This document shows, one piece after another, positions 42,501-51,228 of a stretch of DNA of 64,000 bases. The notes under the pieces are model-generated. The model was given only the letters and a program-made list of their open reading frames with translations. It was not told where the DNA came from and made no database searches. The DNA is from Acinetobacter johnsonii CIP 64.6 (GTDB lineage: Bacteria; Pseudomonadota; Gammaproteobacteria; Pseudomonadales; Moraxellaceae): positions 594,708 through 658,707 of the forward strand of contig NZ_KB849235.1 in NCBI RefSeq assembly GCF_000368045.1. Direction: 5' to 3'. Within the stretch, counting starts at the first letter, position 1, and each line of letters begins with the position of its first letter. Position numbers and translations under genes: made by a program.

Positions 42501-43052
42501 ATGTTAGAAGAATTACAGCGTCTACAGGCGTATATTGGCGTTTTAAAAACGCGACTTGCTCATTTTGAAAGTGAAAATAGCACTTTAAATGCAGCTAAAC
42601 TGGATGCTGAAGAACAGCACCGTTCTCAAGTTGTGCAAAAAAATGGCTTAATTACCCAGAAACAAGAACAAATTGATGATTTAACTGAGCAATTAAGCAG
42701 CGCTCAGACCCAATATCAACACTTAAACACTGATGCGACTGCTTTGGCCGATCGTTATAGTCGTTTGGAAAAAAGTTGTACGGATTTAAAAAATCGCTTT
42801 CAGGAAATCTTGGCTGAACGTAATGAATTACGTGCAATTAAAGAAAAAATGAACAATGATCAGCGTCAAGCTCAGCAAGAAATCCAAGCACTTCAGCAAG
42901 AACGTGAAAGATTGTTACAAAAAAATGAGCATGCTAAAGCTAAAGTCGAAGCCATCATCCAACGTTTGGCTATTTTAGGCACAGAGCAAGATCATCACGC
43001 GCAAGAAATTCAACAACTTGCCCACCCTACTGAAGCTGGCGAGGAAGTTTAA
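42501..43052 (+). CDS. ZapB-like coiled-coil protein
   Basis: The 183-residue protein is almost wholly coiled coil (heptads from LQRLQAYIGVLKTRLAHFE to ERERLLQKNEHAK) with a C-terminal IIQRLAILG. It is upstream of zapA by 2 bp and ends GEEV. Position and fold suggest a ZapA partner in Z-ring assembly. It is much longer than E. coli ZapB (81 aa). The long ORF back to 42333 crosses ygfB and is rejected. Confidence 0.7.
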   Translation: MLEELQRLQAYIGVLKTRLAHFESENSTLNAAKLDAEEQHRSQVVQKNGLITQKQEQIDDLTEQLSSAQTQYQHLNTDATALADRYSRLEKSCTDLKNRFQEILAERNELRAIKEKMNNDQRQAQQEIQALQQERERLLQKNEHAKAKVEAIIQRLAILGTEQDHHAQEIQQLAHPTEAGEEV

Positions 43053-43054
43053 TC

Positions 43055-43339
43055 ATGAGCGAACCAATTACCGTTGAATTACGTGTCTTAGGTCATAGCT
43101 TTCGTTTAGTCACAACGGAAAAAGAAAAAGCCGACCTTGAACGTGCAGCTCTGCTTTTAAATGATAAATATGATGAGTTTCGCCGTAAAGCGCCACGGGT
43201 AGAACCCAGTAAAATTATCATTATGGTGGCACTAGAGTTAATGCAAGAAGTGTTGTCGATGAATAAAACACTGCAAGAGTATGCACACGCAGAACGATTA
43301 CTGGCAAATATTATCGATGACGTTGCGGAACTTGTTTAA
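43055..43339 (+). CDS. zapA: Cell division protein ZapA
   Basis: The 94-residue protein opens TVELRVLGHSFRLVTTEKEKADLERAALLLNDKYDEFR, the ZapA N-terminal domain, followed by a C-terminal coiled coil. It bundles FtsZ filaments. The gene directly precedes ssrS, as in many gammaproteobacteria. Confidence 0.9.
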   Translation: MSEPITVELRVLGHSFRLVTTEKEKADLERAALLLNDKYDEFRRKAPRVEPSKIIIMVALELMQEVLSMNKTLQEYAHAERLLANIIDDVAELV

Positions 43340-43406
43340 ACTCGACTTAATTGAATAAAGTATCAACACTTGCTCCAGTTGTTTACAGTTCGTAGCGGTG
43401 TATGAG

Positions 43407-43434
43407 TTGCCATCAGCGTGAGATTCGTTATACT
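43407..43434 (+). promoter_or_regulatory. Promoter of the 6S RNA gene
   Basis: TTGCCA (43407-43412) and TATACT (43429-43434) are 16 bp apart. The expected start is about 43441, which coincides with the start of 6S homology. Confidence 0.75.
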
Positions 43435-43440
43435 TAAGGC

Positions 43441-43620
43441 AACTCTGAGGTGTTCGCCAGCGGGTCTATTCCCCTGCCGATACTTAAACTTATGGATGTG
43501 TTCTGTATATTTAGAGTGTATGCCCACTTTCATGTGGGAAACCCAGCAAGTATACGTCGCGTCCACCTTGAACTCATCGGGTTCAGGGTAACGACACATG
43601 CAGCGGCATCTTCGGAGTAC
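43441..43620 (+). ncRNA. ssrS: 6S RNA
   Basis: The RNA of about 180 nt binds sigma-70 RNA polymerase in stationary phase. The 5' part (ACTCTGAGGTGTTCGCCAGC) matches E. coli 6S position by position. The 3' part (CACCTTGAACTC, then GGGTTCAGGGTAACGACAC and GGCATCTTCGGAG) matches the E. coli closing region. Ends pair as CTCTGAGG with CTTCGGAG. It follows zapA as in E. coli. Its last 50 bases form one copy of the island's direct repeat. Confidence 0.9.
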
Positions 43621-43628
43621 TTTATTTA
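43571..43628 (+). repeat. Direct repeat (att-like), copy at ssrS
   Basis: 58 bp covering the 3' end of ssrS and 8 bp beyond. It recurs at 56689-56746 with one difference (G at 43605, T at 56723). A decayed integrase begins 147 bp after it. This is the layout of an element integrated into the 3' end of a small RNA gene. Confidence 0.85.
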
Positions 43629-43774
43629 TTTTAATAACAATAAGCTTATAACTGAACTCCTCCCTCGCTCTGTTCACTTCAATCCGCATAAATCATCAAA
43701 AGTAGGCATTACGGTAGGCTCTAAAATTATTGTGCTATATTGCTGTGTATTGTTTCAATCAGTTAAAAAGTGCA

Positions 43775-44182
43775 ATGGCTCAAAGACATAAGCTAACAAA
43801 AACATTTATCGATAGTCTCCCTCTAGAAGCATCAGGAAAAAAGGTTTTTTATCGTGACTCTATGACCATTGGCTTTGGTATTGTAGTTACTCAGTCTAAA
43901 ACTTATTTTATAGAAACGCGCATGCCGAATGGCCTAAATAAAAGGAAAACTATTGGTAAGCATGCCGTGTACACCTTAGAACAAGCGCGTACCGAAGCTA
44001 AACGTTTATTATTACTCATCGATCAAGGTGTTGATCCTGTTGCACAAAAAGAGCAATTGAAACGTAATTTCATACAAGCAAAGAAAATAGATGAATTAAT
44101 CCCGAGTTTAGATGACGCTTATAACCCAAAAAATATTCCTCACTACTCATCAAAGGTCATCAACGATTTTGTAATCCAGTAG
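43775..44182 (+). pseudogene. Truncated P4-type tyrosine integrase
   Basis: 135 residues remain from MAQRHKLTKTFIDSLPLEA. The arm-binding domain is clear (VFYRDSMTIGFGIVVTQSKTYFIETRMPNG, RKTIGKHAVYTLEQARTEAKRLLLLIDQGVDP). The frame ends at 44182. Downstream scraps such as ISPRHDLKNFI (near 44257-44285) resemble a worn HDLR catalytic region, so the rest has decayed. It lies directly after ssrS. Confidence 0.8.
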
Positions 44183-44676
44183 GTCAACATCGTATCAGTA
44201 ATGAATTTTGCAAGAATGGTGTAGTTGATTCAAAAAGTGTTGTTCACTTCATATCACCTCGACATGATCTTAAGAACTTTATTTAAGAAGCAACTAAATG
44301 CTTGGAAGCTAAAATGGCACGAGATGACATTAAGTTGAATAAACCGGTTCTATCAATCGTAAAACGTACCTATACTCCGACTTCTGATAGATATCGACAC
44401 GAAGTTTTTCAGTCAAGTAGAACAACATGATGAAGACCTATATTTAGCCATTAAGAATATTAATCACATAAAAACAAAAGCAGTAACCCTTAAATATATG
44501 TAGGTTGTGAACGTTTCCATAAAACGTTTCAAGGAAAAATGTGCTGTAGACTGACACTATTTGAAACGTTTCTTGATAGAAAGAAGATTTAGGCTAAAAA
44601 GAATTTAGTTCAAATTTAACTAGACAGACATATGAAAGAATGGACTGCCAGCTCTGGTTTGAGTTAGTACATAAAA
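44183..44676. other. Integrase remnant and gene-free DNA
   Basis: The first 250 bp hold broken integrase-like frames. At 44509-44575 there are three AACGTTTC motifs. Two form an 11-bp inverted repeat (AAACGTTTCAA at 44522-44532, TTGAAACGTTT at 44561-44571). The last is a perfect GAAACGTTTC palindrome, suggestive of an operator. No gene. Confidence 0.5.
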
Positions 44677-45438
44677 TTAACTTTCAATACGATATTGGAA
44701 GGTATTTTTAACATTCGACACACTGGTCGGTTTGCCATCGACGAGACGAGGCTGATATTTAAAAGTGAGAGCAGCCTGAATCGAAGGTCGTACAAACATC
44801 GGATGGCAGTCGCCTTGTGCCTTTGGATTTTCTACCCGTCCTTTTTCGTTCACGCTATACACCACCGTACAATCCCCCTCCAGCTTACGATCCAAAGCTT
44901 GTTCAGGATAAGCTGGTGCTATTTTTGTAACAGGTTGATAATTTTTAACATCAAATGATTCAGGATGAGTTTGTGCTTTAGGTTCTCCTGATTTCTGGGT
45001 CTTCGTCTGAGTTGGTATATCCGCTTGAGACTGCGTATCTACTGTTTTCTGAGATTCCGCTACTGCCGTTTGCTTTTCCGTCACGACTTGCTGTGTCGGT
45101 TTAGACGCTGTAGGTACAATTTTGTTGCTCTGTGACTCTACAAACTTCTTGGTGGTTTTCGGTTGGATTTTAGTAGGTTTCTCAAGCTGTTTCTTGACAG
45201 GCTCATGTAAGGGTTTTTCTTCGACTATCGGCTCAGGCTTTTTAGGTTCAGGTTGTTGTTTGGCTGGAGGGGGTATTTGCACAAATTATAATTGAATGGT
45301 TTTCGGCTTGGGTTCCGCCAATGTTTCATGCATCTCAACCGTACATAACCATGCAATTAGCGCAATATGCAATCCAGCCGTGACCGAAAGTGCTAGGCCT
45401 TGATCACGAAACCTAATTTTGGAAACGGTTGTCATCAT
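44677..45438 (-). pseudogene. tonB: TonB gene split by an in-frame stop codon
   Basis: The frame starts at ATG 45438, overlapping the upstream ExbD stop by ATGA. It codes MMTTVSKIRFRDQGLALSV and a membrane anchor (TAGLHIALIAWLCTV), then KPKTIQL and TAA at 45288-45286. The frame resumes FVQIPPPAKQQPEPKKPEP, the Pro/Lys-rich periplasmic spacer, and ends with a TonB C-terminal domain (YPEQALDRKLEGDCTVVYSV). A restart at GTG 45282 would lack the membrane anchor, so TonB function is probably lost. Confidence 0.85.
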
Positions 45439-45881
45439 GATTGTGGTTCCTCTGTCACTAGCCCCAAGTTCGTTACCCCACTTTTTTGCAAGGATGCTAT
45501 GGCCTGTGCAACCAGTTGATAATCAGCATCCTGATCGGCACGTACATAAAACTGTAAGCTTTTATCTTTTTGAATAATCGGAACCAGTTTTTGTTGCATA
45601 GTGGCTAAATCAATGGCCTGATCCGTAACTTTCTCGGTATTCACTTCTGATCCAATATTCCAGTAATACTGACCATTGGCTTGAATAGATAGAGTGACAA
45701 TACGCTGCTGTTGTGACGCGGGCATGACATTGGCATCCACTTTAGGCAAATCAATTTGAATGCCTTGCGTCAACATTGGTGCAGTCACCATAAAAATCAC
45801 CAATAACACCAACATGACATCAATATAAGGAACCACATTCATTTCAGCATTGAGTTTTAATTTTTGAGGACGCTTAATCAT
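45435..45881 (-). CDS. ExbD/TolR-family energy-coupling protein
   Basis: The 148-residue protein has one N-terminal membrane helix with the conserved Asp (NVVPYIDVMLVLLVIFMVTAPML) and a periplasmic domain ending TNLGLVTEE. The sequence is closer in style to TolR (LTQGIQIDLPK), but the next gene is tonB. It would work with the TolQ/ExbB-like channel to use the proton gradient for TonB. Confidence 0.88.
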   Translation of the reverse strand: MIKRPQKLKLNAEMNVVPYIDVMLVLLVIFMVTAPMLTQGIQIDLPKVDANVMPASQQQRIVTLSIQANGQYYWNIGSEVNTEKVTDQAIDLATMQQKLVPIIQKDKSLQFYVRADQDADYQLVAQAIASLQKSGVTNLGLVTEEPQS

Positions 45882-45893
45882 GGCTGTTGCTCC

Positions 45894-46592
45894 TTAACGC
45901 GAAGCGCGCTCAGTGTGCCCCAACAAACGATAAATACGCGTTTGCAACTCATTGGCAAAACCGTAATAACGACTGGAAAGCTTGTCAGCACGTGCCGAAA
46001 AGCGGTTATATGCCACTACCGCAGGAATAGCGGCAAATAAACCAATGGCTGTTGCAATCAGCGCTTCTGCAATCCCAGGCGCAACTGTATTTAGGGTTGC
46101 CTGTTCAACGGCAGACAGTCCAATAAACGCATTCATAATGCCCCAGACCGTTCCAAATAAGCCTATATAAGGGCTGACTGAACCGACTGTTGCGAGAAAG
46201 GTAAGATTTTGCTGAAGCTTTTCTTCTTCTTCACTGATGCTGCTGAGCAAACGACGTTCTACCCCATCAATTACATCACTTGTAGTAAGTTGCTCATCTT
46301 TGATCAATTGATGGTATTCATCAACCCCATGTTGAAAAATGCTGACAACTCCTTTTTGTTGTTCAGGCTGTTGGTAGTCTTGCTGTAAAAGATTGAGATC
46401 TTTTTGCTGTCTAAAATTCTTTAAAAAGCGGTTCCAAAGCTGCTCTTGTCCACGAAGTAACATGCCGTGACGCACGATTAAATACCAACTTACGACTGAG
46501 GATAAAACCAAAATCAACATCACTACTTTTACCAACACACTGGCATGGCTAATCAACATCCAAACTGACATTTGATCCATCGTTGCTTGCAT
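45894..46592 (-). CDS. ExbB/TolQ-family proton channel protein
   Basis: The 232-residue protein has three membrane segments and the family core FLATVGSVSPYIGLFGTVWGIMNAFIGL and APGIAEALIATAIGLFAAIPAVVAYNRF. GGAG 7 nt before ATG 46592 sets the start. It heads a three-gene unit (exbB-exbD-tonB types) inside the island. Confidence 0.9.
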   Translation of the reverse strand: MQATMDQMSVWMLISHASVLVKVVMLILVLSSVVSWYLIVRHGMLLRGQEQLWNRFLKNFRQQKDLNLLQQDYQQPEQQKGVVSIFQHGVDEYHQLIKDEQLTTSDVIDGVERRLLSSISEEEEKLQQNLTFLATVGSVSPYIGLFGTVWGIMNAFIGLSAVEQATLNTVAPGIAEALIATAIGLFAAIPAVVAYNRFSARADKLSSRYYGFANELQTRIYRLLGHTERASR

Positions 46593-46635
46593 AACGCACT
46601 CCAATTTTTTTACTGCATGGTGCAGTACATATATA

Positions 46636-46669
46636 TTTTTAAAATGGGCTGTGATTCTTTAGCAGCCCA
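46636..46669 (-). terminator. Terminator of the phytase gene
   Basis: TGGGCTG (46645-46651) pairs with CAGCCCA (46663-46669), followed on the minus strand by TTTTAAAAAT. A small ACTGCA/TGCAGT hairpin sits nearer the exbB-like start. Confidence 0.65.
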
Positions 46670-46705
46670 TGTACTCACTCAGGTACTAAAGTACTAAAGA
46701 GTTAT

Positions 46706-48685
46706 TTAGTCCAAATGCAGGGCTTGAGCGATTTTTTCCCACGGCACATATTTAAAGTTCTGATTGGTTTCAGGCATACGTTTACGTCCATCTTGCACCA
46801 CCAACATGCCTTGCTTCCATTTGCCACCAAAATTTAGGGAACTCACATCTAGTCCATCTGTTTCAGACACAGCGTCAATGCCTTTGTCGATATTGATGCC
46901 TACACGAAATGCGCCACGAACCGTATAAGGTGCTGCGGCATCAAGCACCACAAAGCTGTCATTGCCTTGGCTTGAAACCACCAAATAACTTTGGTTTCTG
47001 CCGTGATAAAGTCCCATTCCCTCAATGTCATCATGCATCACCTCTCCTACGCCAATCACCTGCTGCATAGGAAGCTGAGATTTTGGGTTGAGATCTTTTA
47101 CCCACACCGCGACATCTTCTTCACCCAAGAAAATACGCCCTGTGGCATCGTCTACGACACAGCCTTCAGGTTGGGTTTTCACTGAAAAACGTTGTACTTC
47201 TTCAGCCCTTAATTTTTGCTGTGTAGCCGTGATGTGGTATTGAACAAAAGTCCCGTTTTTATCGTTGGGAATGGCATAGATTTCCCCTTGAGCATCGCGG
47301 TACATACAAATGCCATAAATATCATCCAATGTAGTTGCTAACTCGCCGAGCACAGAAACCTTGCCCGTTTTGGGTTGAATCGCAAAGAGATGCAGGCTGT
47401 TATGATCTCGGTTCGATGCCACAGCCAAATCGACCGTTTGATTGCCCCATTTAAAACCGTGGCGTACATCAACATTATTCAATCGCCCTACTGGCAAGTA
47501 CTGCACAGTTTTGCCCTGTAAGTCGTTAACCTGTAGACCACCTTGTTTATCTGTCGCTAAAATACGGGACTGACTCGGCTGTGCAGCGTTATGCCAAATC
47601 GCAGGATCATCAGCCGCGTCACCTGTACTTGGCACACCCTCGGTCTGCACTTCTGCCGGAATGGTGATGATATTTTGAACTTTGGTCAGGTTCTGGGTTT
47701 CCCATTCCGCATCCGTCACTTTTACGGTTTTATCATCTAAAATCAGCAAGGATTTATCGGTTAAATTACCTTGAACACTCAAAGTCTCTGCTTCTTTCAC
47801 CATATCTAGTTGTAAAGGTGGCTGTGCTTTCCATTGCTTATCTTGCTTTTGATAACGATAAAGCAAAGGTTTTTCTGCATCGAGTACAGCGACATGATCA
47901 TCTACAATCGCAATTGTAGAAGGTGAACTTTGAATCGAACCAAAGGGTTGCACAAGATCCACCGCCTGACGCACCATGTCTGCTTCAGAATGAGCTGGAT
48001 ATGCCCAAACGCCAACATTCGCTTCATTAATAAACAGCTCTGCGGTGCTATCATTCACTTTGCATACACTACTAGCAGGTGGAAAACTGAGACGGCGTAA
48101 CAACTGTGGTTGAACCAAAGCCTTCTCATGCTGAGCCACCAACCATTGTTCACCAAGCCCCTCTTCGCCTACTAAAAAAGCAAAACTCAGCCCTTGAGCA
48201 TCGGTATATAAGCAAACATCTTCAGACTTAAATGAACGCTTTGGAATAAAGCTGGGTTTGTCCCATGCTTTATTTTTTAAGTTCATGCTCATCAGTTGAA
48301 TTTGCTGTTGTTGCAAATTTGACGCAGCAATCAATAAACGCTCCGAACCAATCCGATAATCAAAACGCCCAAACTGACCTTGAATTTGATGTAGTACATT
48401 TTGTTGATCATCTAAGATTTGTAGCCCTTTGTTTTTACTGCTCAACAGTGCGGCAACTTCAGGCCATGCACTCAAGCTTAACCATTGCACATCCTCAGTT
48501 TTTGCCCCATTCATGTCGACTTCACGTAATTGCAACTTCGCTGCCATAGGCTGATCTATTGGTATTTCAGCCGAGCTTAACGACTGGCTATTTTGCGGAG
48601 CTTGGGGCACGCTGTGCTGACTGCATGCGCTCAATAACAGCAAGCAACTGCTTAAAGCAGACAATTTAAAAGATGAAAATTTCAT
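46706..48685 (-). CDS. Two-domain beta-propeller phytase lipoprotein
   Basis: The 659-residue protein has a lipoprotein signal with lipobox LLSAC (ATG 48685). The C-terminal half (about 330-659) is a beta-propeller phytase: DDPAIWHN, ATDKQGGLQV, GRLNNVDVRHGF, AVASNRDHN, DIYGICMYRD, QPEGCVVDD, FLGEEDVAVW and DIEGMGLY, with the acidic calcium and phosphate sites of that family. The N-terminal half is a weaker propeller-like domain, as in dual-domain phytases. It would release phosphate from inositol phosphates at the outer membrane or periplasm. Confidence 0.88.
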   Translation of the reverse strand: MKFSSFKLSALSSCLLLLSACSQHSVPQAPQNSQSLSSAEIPIDQPMAAKLQLREVDMNGAKTEDVQWLSLSAWPEVAALLSSKNKGLQILDDQQNVLHQIQGQFGRFDYRIGSERLLIAASNLQQQQIQLMSMNLKNKAWDKPSFIPKRSFKSEDVCLYTDAQGLSFAFLVGEEGLGEQWLVAQHEKALVQPQLLRRLSFPPASSVCKVNDSTAELFINEANVGVWAYPAHSEADMVRQAVDLVQPFGSIQSSPSTIAIVDDHVAVLDAEKPLLYRYQKQDKQWKAQPPLQLDMVKEAETLSVQGNLTDKSLLILDDKTVKVTDAEWETQNLTKVQNIITIPAEVQTEGVPSTGDAADDPAIWHNAAQPSQSRILATDKQGGLQVNDLQGKTVQYLPVGRLNNVDVRHGFKWGNQTVDLAVASNRDHNSLHLFAIQPKTGKVSVLGELATTLDDIYGICMYRDAQGEIYAIPNDKNGTFVQYHITATQQKLRAEEVQRFSVKTQPEGCVVDDATGRIFLGEEDVAVWVKDLNPKSQLPMQQVIGVGEVMHDDIEGMGLYHGRNQSYLVVSSQGNDSFVVLDAAAPYTVRGAFRVGINIDKGIDAVSETDGLDVSSLNFGGKWKQGMLVVQDGRKRMPETNQNFKYVPWEKIAQALHLD

Positions 48686-48855
48686 AGAGACACTCAAAAT
48701 TGGGCAAGGAAACTCAGGTCTGCTTTTGCTGAGCAAACCTGAGAACTAAATTTAATTCGACTTAAAAATGGGTGTAGGTCAGTGGGTAATCCCCCCTAAA
48801 AATAATAGGATCTAAAAGTAGAATTTTCTCTTAAGATACGAGCAGGAGATTCTGC

Positions 48856-49122
48856 ATGAAAACATCTAAATTTACTGACAGTCAGATCATGTCCATCTTG
48901 AAACAGGCAGAATCTGGCACACCTGTAGCGACCCTTTGCCGTGAACACGGCATGAGTAATGCTACCTTTTATAAATGGCGTGCCAAATATGGTGGTATGG
49001 ATACATCATTAATGGCTCGACTGAAAGAGCTAGAAGCCGAAAATACCAGACTTAAAAAGATGTATGCGGAAGAGCGATTAAAGGCCGAAATCATCCAGGA
49101 AGCGATGGCAAAAAAGTGGTAA
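48856..49122 (+). CDS. IS3-family OrfA
   Basis: The 88-residue HTH protein (FTDSQIMSILKQAESGTPVATLCREHGMSNATFYKWRAKYG) has a leucine-zipper tail. An AAAAAAG run at 49110-49116 near its end is a likely slippery site for making the OrfAB transposase. Confidence 0.92.
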   Translation: MKTSKFTDSQIMSILKQAESGTPVATLCREHGMSNATFYKWRAKYGGMDTSLMARLKELEAENTRLKKMYAEERLKAEIIQEAMAKKW

Positions 49123-49931
49123 AGCCATCTTGCCGGCGTAAGATGGCACAACAGGCAGTTGCCCAGCATGCCATTAGTATTCGTTTGGCTTGTAAAGCAT
49201 TTGGCATTAGTGAAACCTGCTACCGCTATCAAGCCAAACTCAGCGATGACAATGCACTCATTGCTGAACAGCTCATTGAACTCACTGAGGAAAATTCCGA
49301 TTGGGGCTTTGGTTTGTGCTTCTCGTATTTACGGCATGTTGAGAGTTGCTGCTGGAATCACAAGCGGGTTTACCGCATTTACTGTGAGTTGGCACTGAAT
49401 CTGCGTATTAAACCGAGAAGAAGACTAAAACGGCATGCGCCTGAACCATTGAAAGAACCAATCCGAGAAAATCAGGTTTGGTCATTAGATTTTATGCATG
49501 ATCAGCTTTCCGATGGTCGCAAGTTTCGATTATTGAATGTGATTGATGATTACCGCCGCGAAGGCCTAGCCATTGACGCAGGGTTCTCATTGCCCACAAT
49601 CAGGGTTATTCGTACGTTGAATCAATTGCTGGAGTGGAGAGAAAAACCGTTAGTGATCCGATGCGATAATGGTCCCGAATTTATCAGTCACGAATTTGTG
49701 CGCTGGGCTACTGAGCACGGTATTCGTATTGAATATATTCAACCGGGTAAGCCACAGCAGAATGCGTATATTGAACGCTATAATCGGACCATACGTTATA
49801 GTTGGCTGAGCAAGCATTTATTTGATACTTTGGATGAAGTACAAGATTATGCAACAAACTGGTTGTGGCATTACAACCATGAAAGACCACATCAAGCTAA
49901 CAAAGGAAAGCCACCTCTAATGGCTGCTTAA
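49116..49931 (+). CDS. IS3-family OrfB transposase
   Basis: The 271-residue catalytic subunit starts MVKPSCRRKMAQQAVAQHAIS, as in the IS407 group. DDE residues are in VWSLDFMHD, IRCDNGPEF and NAYIERYNRT, with the ending NHERPHQANKGKPP. The start may be GTG 49116 or a frameshift from OrfA. Confidence 0.92.
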   Translation: MVKPSCRRKMAQQAVAQHAISIRLACKAFGISETCYRYQAKLSDDNALIAEQLIELTEENSDWGFGLCFSYLRHVESCCWNHKRVYRIYCELALNLRIKPRRRLKRHAPEPLKEPIRENQVWSLDFMHDQLSDGRKFRLLNVIDDYRREGLAIDAGFSLPTIRVIRTLNQLLEWREKPLVIRCDNGPEFISHEFVRWATEHGIRIEYIQPGKPQQNAYIERYNRTIRYSWLSKHLFDTLDEVQDYATNWLWHYNHERPHQANKGKPPLMAA

Positions 49932-49954
49932 CCTCTACTTTTAACTTCGGTTAT

Positions 49955-51214
49955 TTATGGGAGGATTACCGGATTATGTACTTGGCCATCAGCCAGCACT
50001 TTGCTGTAAGCATTTTGCTCTTTTGCAATATTATAGTCATAGCTCAGTCCCAAAATACCTGGATTAGTTTCCGTCGTTTGACCCGTTCGTGCGGCATAAC
50101 CATTAAAGGTCATCACATGGTCATGGTCTGCCGTCACTACAATCAAGGTATTGCTCAAATCCACTTTATCCAGTGCAGTTTGAATTGCATCATTAAATGC
50201 CTTGGTTTCCTGCAATGCCCGTTTGGCATTATTGGCATGTAGCGCATGGTCAATACGCCCACCCTCAACCATCAAGAAATAGCCTTGTCCATGACTCTGT
50301 GCTTGCAGTGCATCAATCGCTTTACTGGTCATCGCCGCCAGACTCGGTTCAGTCTCTATATTCTTCTTGAGTCGGTCCAAATCAAAATTTAAATGCGACT
50401 GTGTGGAGAATACGCCGAAAATTTTCTGAGTATTGACCGTCTGTGCCAAATCACTTTGGCTTAAAACGGTTTGATAACCCTGCTGTTTAAACTCTGCCAA
50501 TAAATCACGACCATCCAAGCGCCCTTTGGGGTTAGAGACTGCATCATAAGGCGTCCAATGATTTAAGCCGCCTCCCATAAGGACATTAATGCCATCCAAT
50601 AAGTTTGGATTATAAGCTTTACCTTTTGGAACAGCTTGAAGCGCGATATCGTATTGCGCATCACGGTGACAGATATGTGCATAGGTTGCCGCAGGTGTGG
50701 CATGGGTGAGTTCGGTCGTCGTCACTACGCCAACCGCTTTACCCTGCTTTTTTGCCAATTCTAAAATACTTAACGCAGGCATCCCTGCGACCATACTACT
50801 GCCCTGTTCTGGACAACGGTTGATGGCTTTCGCTAAGCTTTTGCCATTCGGCAATTTTCCTTCTTCAGGTTCGACCGCAACCGTTCCTGTTGTCATGGCA
50901 ATCACTTCATTTTTATTTTTCTGCCCAGTCATATAGGCGCCCATAGAGGGAGCGCTATCTGTGGTTTGACCATCCTCAGAATAGGTTTTAATCCGTGCTG
51001 CGTGCTTCATGCGGTCCATGGCCAGTTTGCCATTTTCCCCCACAGCATAAATACGACTTGCCGTCACTGTGGTTGGTCCCATGCCATCGCCTAAAAAGAA
51101 TATAACGCTTTTCGTCGGTGTAACTGTGGTGTCCGCAGCATACAAAGCACTTGAAGAAATCGACGCTGTAAGCAGAAGCATCATGTATGGGATGGTTTTT
51201 AAAGTATGTTTCAT
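49955..51214 (-). pseudogene. PhoA-type alkaline phosphatase, C-terminus lost at an IS
   Basis: It has a signal peptide (ends SSALYAAD). The active Ser is in TTDSAPSMGAYMTG and metal ligands are in FFLGDGMG, EGGRIDHALHA and TADHDHVMTF. Native sequence ends at codon AAT followed by CC (49971); the last residues PVILP come from the IS. Against the next gene, about 110 residues are missing, including the His of the THGGADV-like metal site. It is probably inactive. GAGGG precedes the ATG at 51214. Confidence 0.85.
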
Positions 51215-51228
51215 GTGATATCCCTCTG

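Larger units (their letters stand above)
48785..49970 (+). mobile_element. IS3-family (IS407-type) insertion sequence
   Basis: The 1,186-bp element is bounded by GGTAATCC repeats (left GGTAATCCCCCCTAAAAAT, right reading inward GGTAATCCTCCCATAAAT). No matching 3-4 bp target duplication flanks it (AGTG on the left, GGAT on the right), consistent with a deletion next to it. It lies between the phytase gene and a phoA gene that lost its 3' end. Confidence 0.88.

Noticed and set aside
43450..43791. Open frames on both strands across 43363-43791
   Set aside because: They lie over the 6S RNA gene and its flank, have no ribosome sites and look like no protein; the RNA match explains the sequence.
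45435..46592. Part of a Tol-Pal operon (tolQ-tolR-tolA)
   Set aside because: The proteins resemble TolQ and TolR, but the third gene has a TonB C-terminal domain and no tolB or pal follows. A TonB-type motor for the island receptor is more likely.
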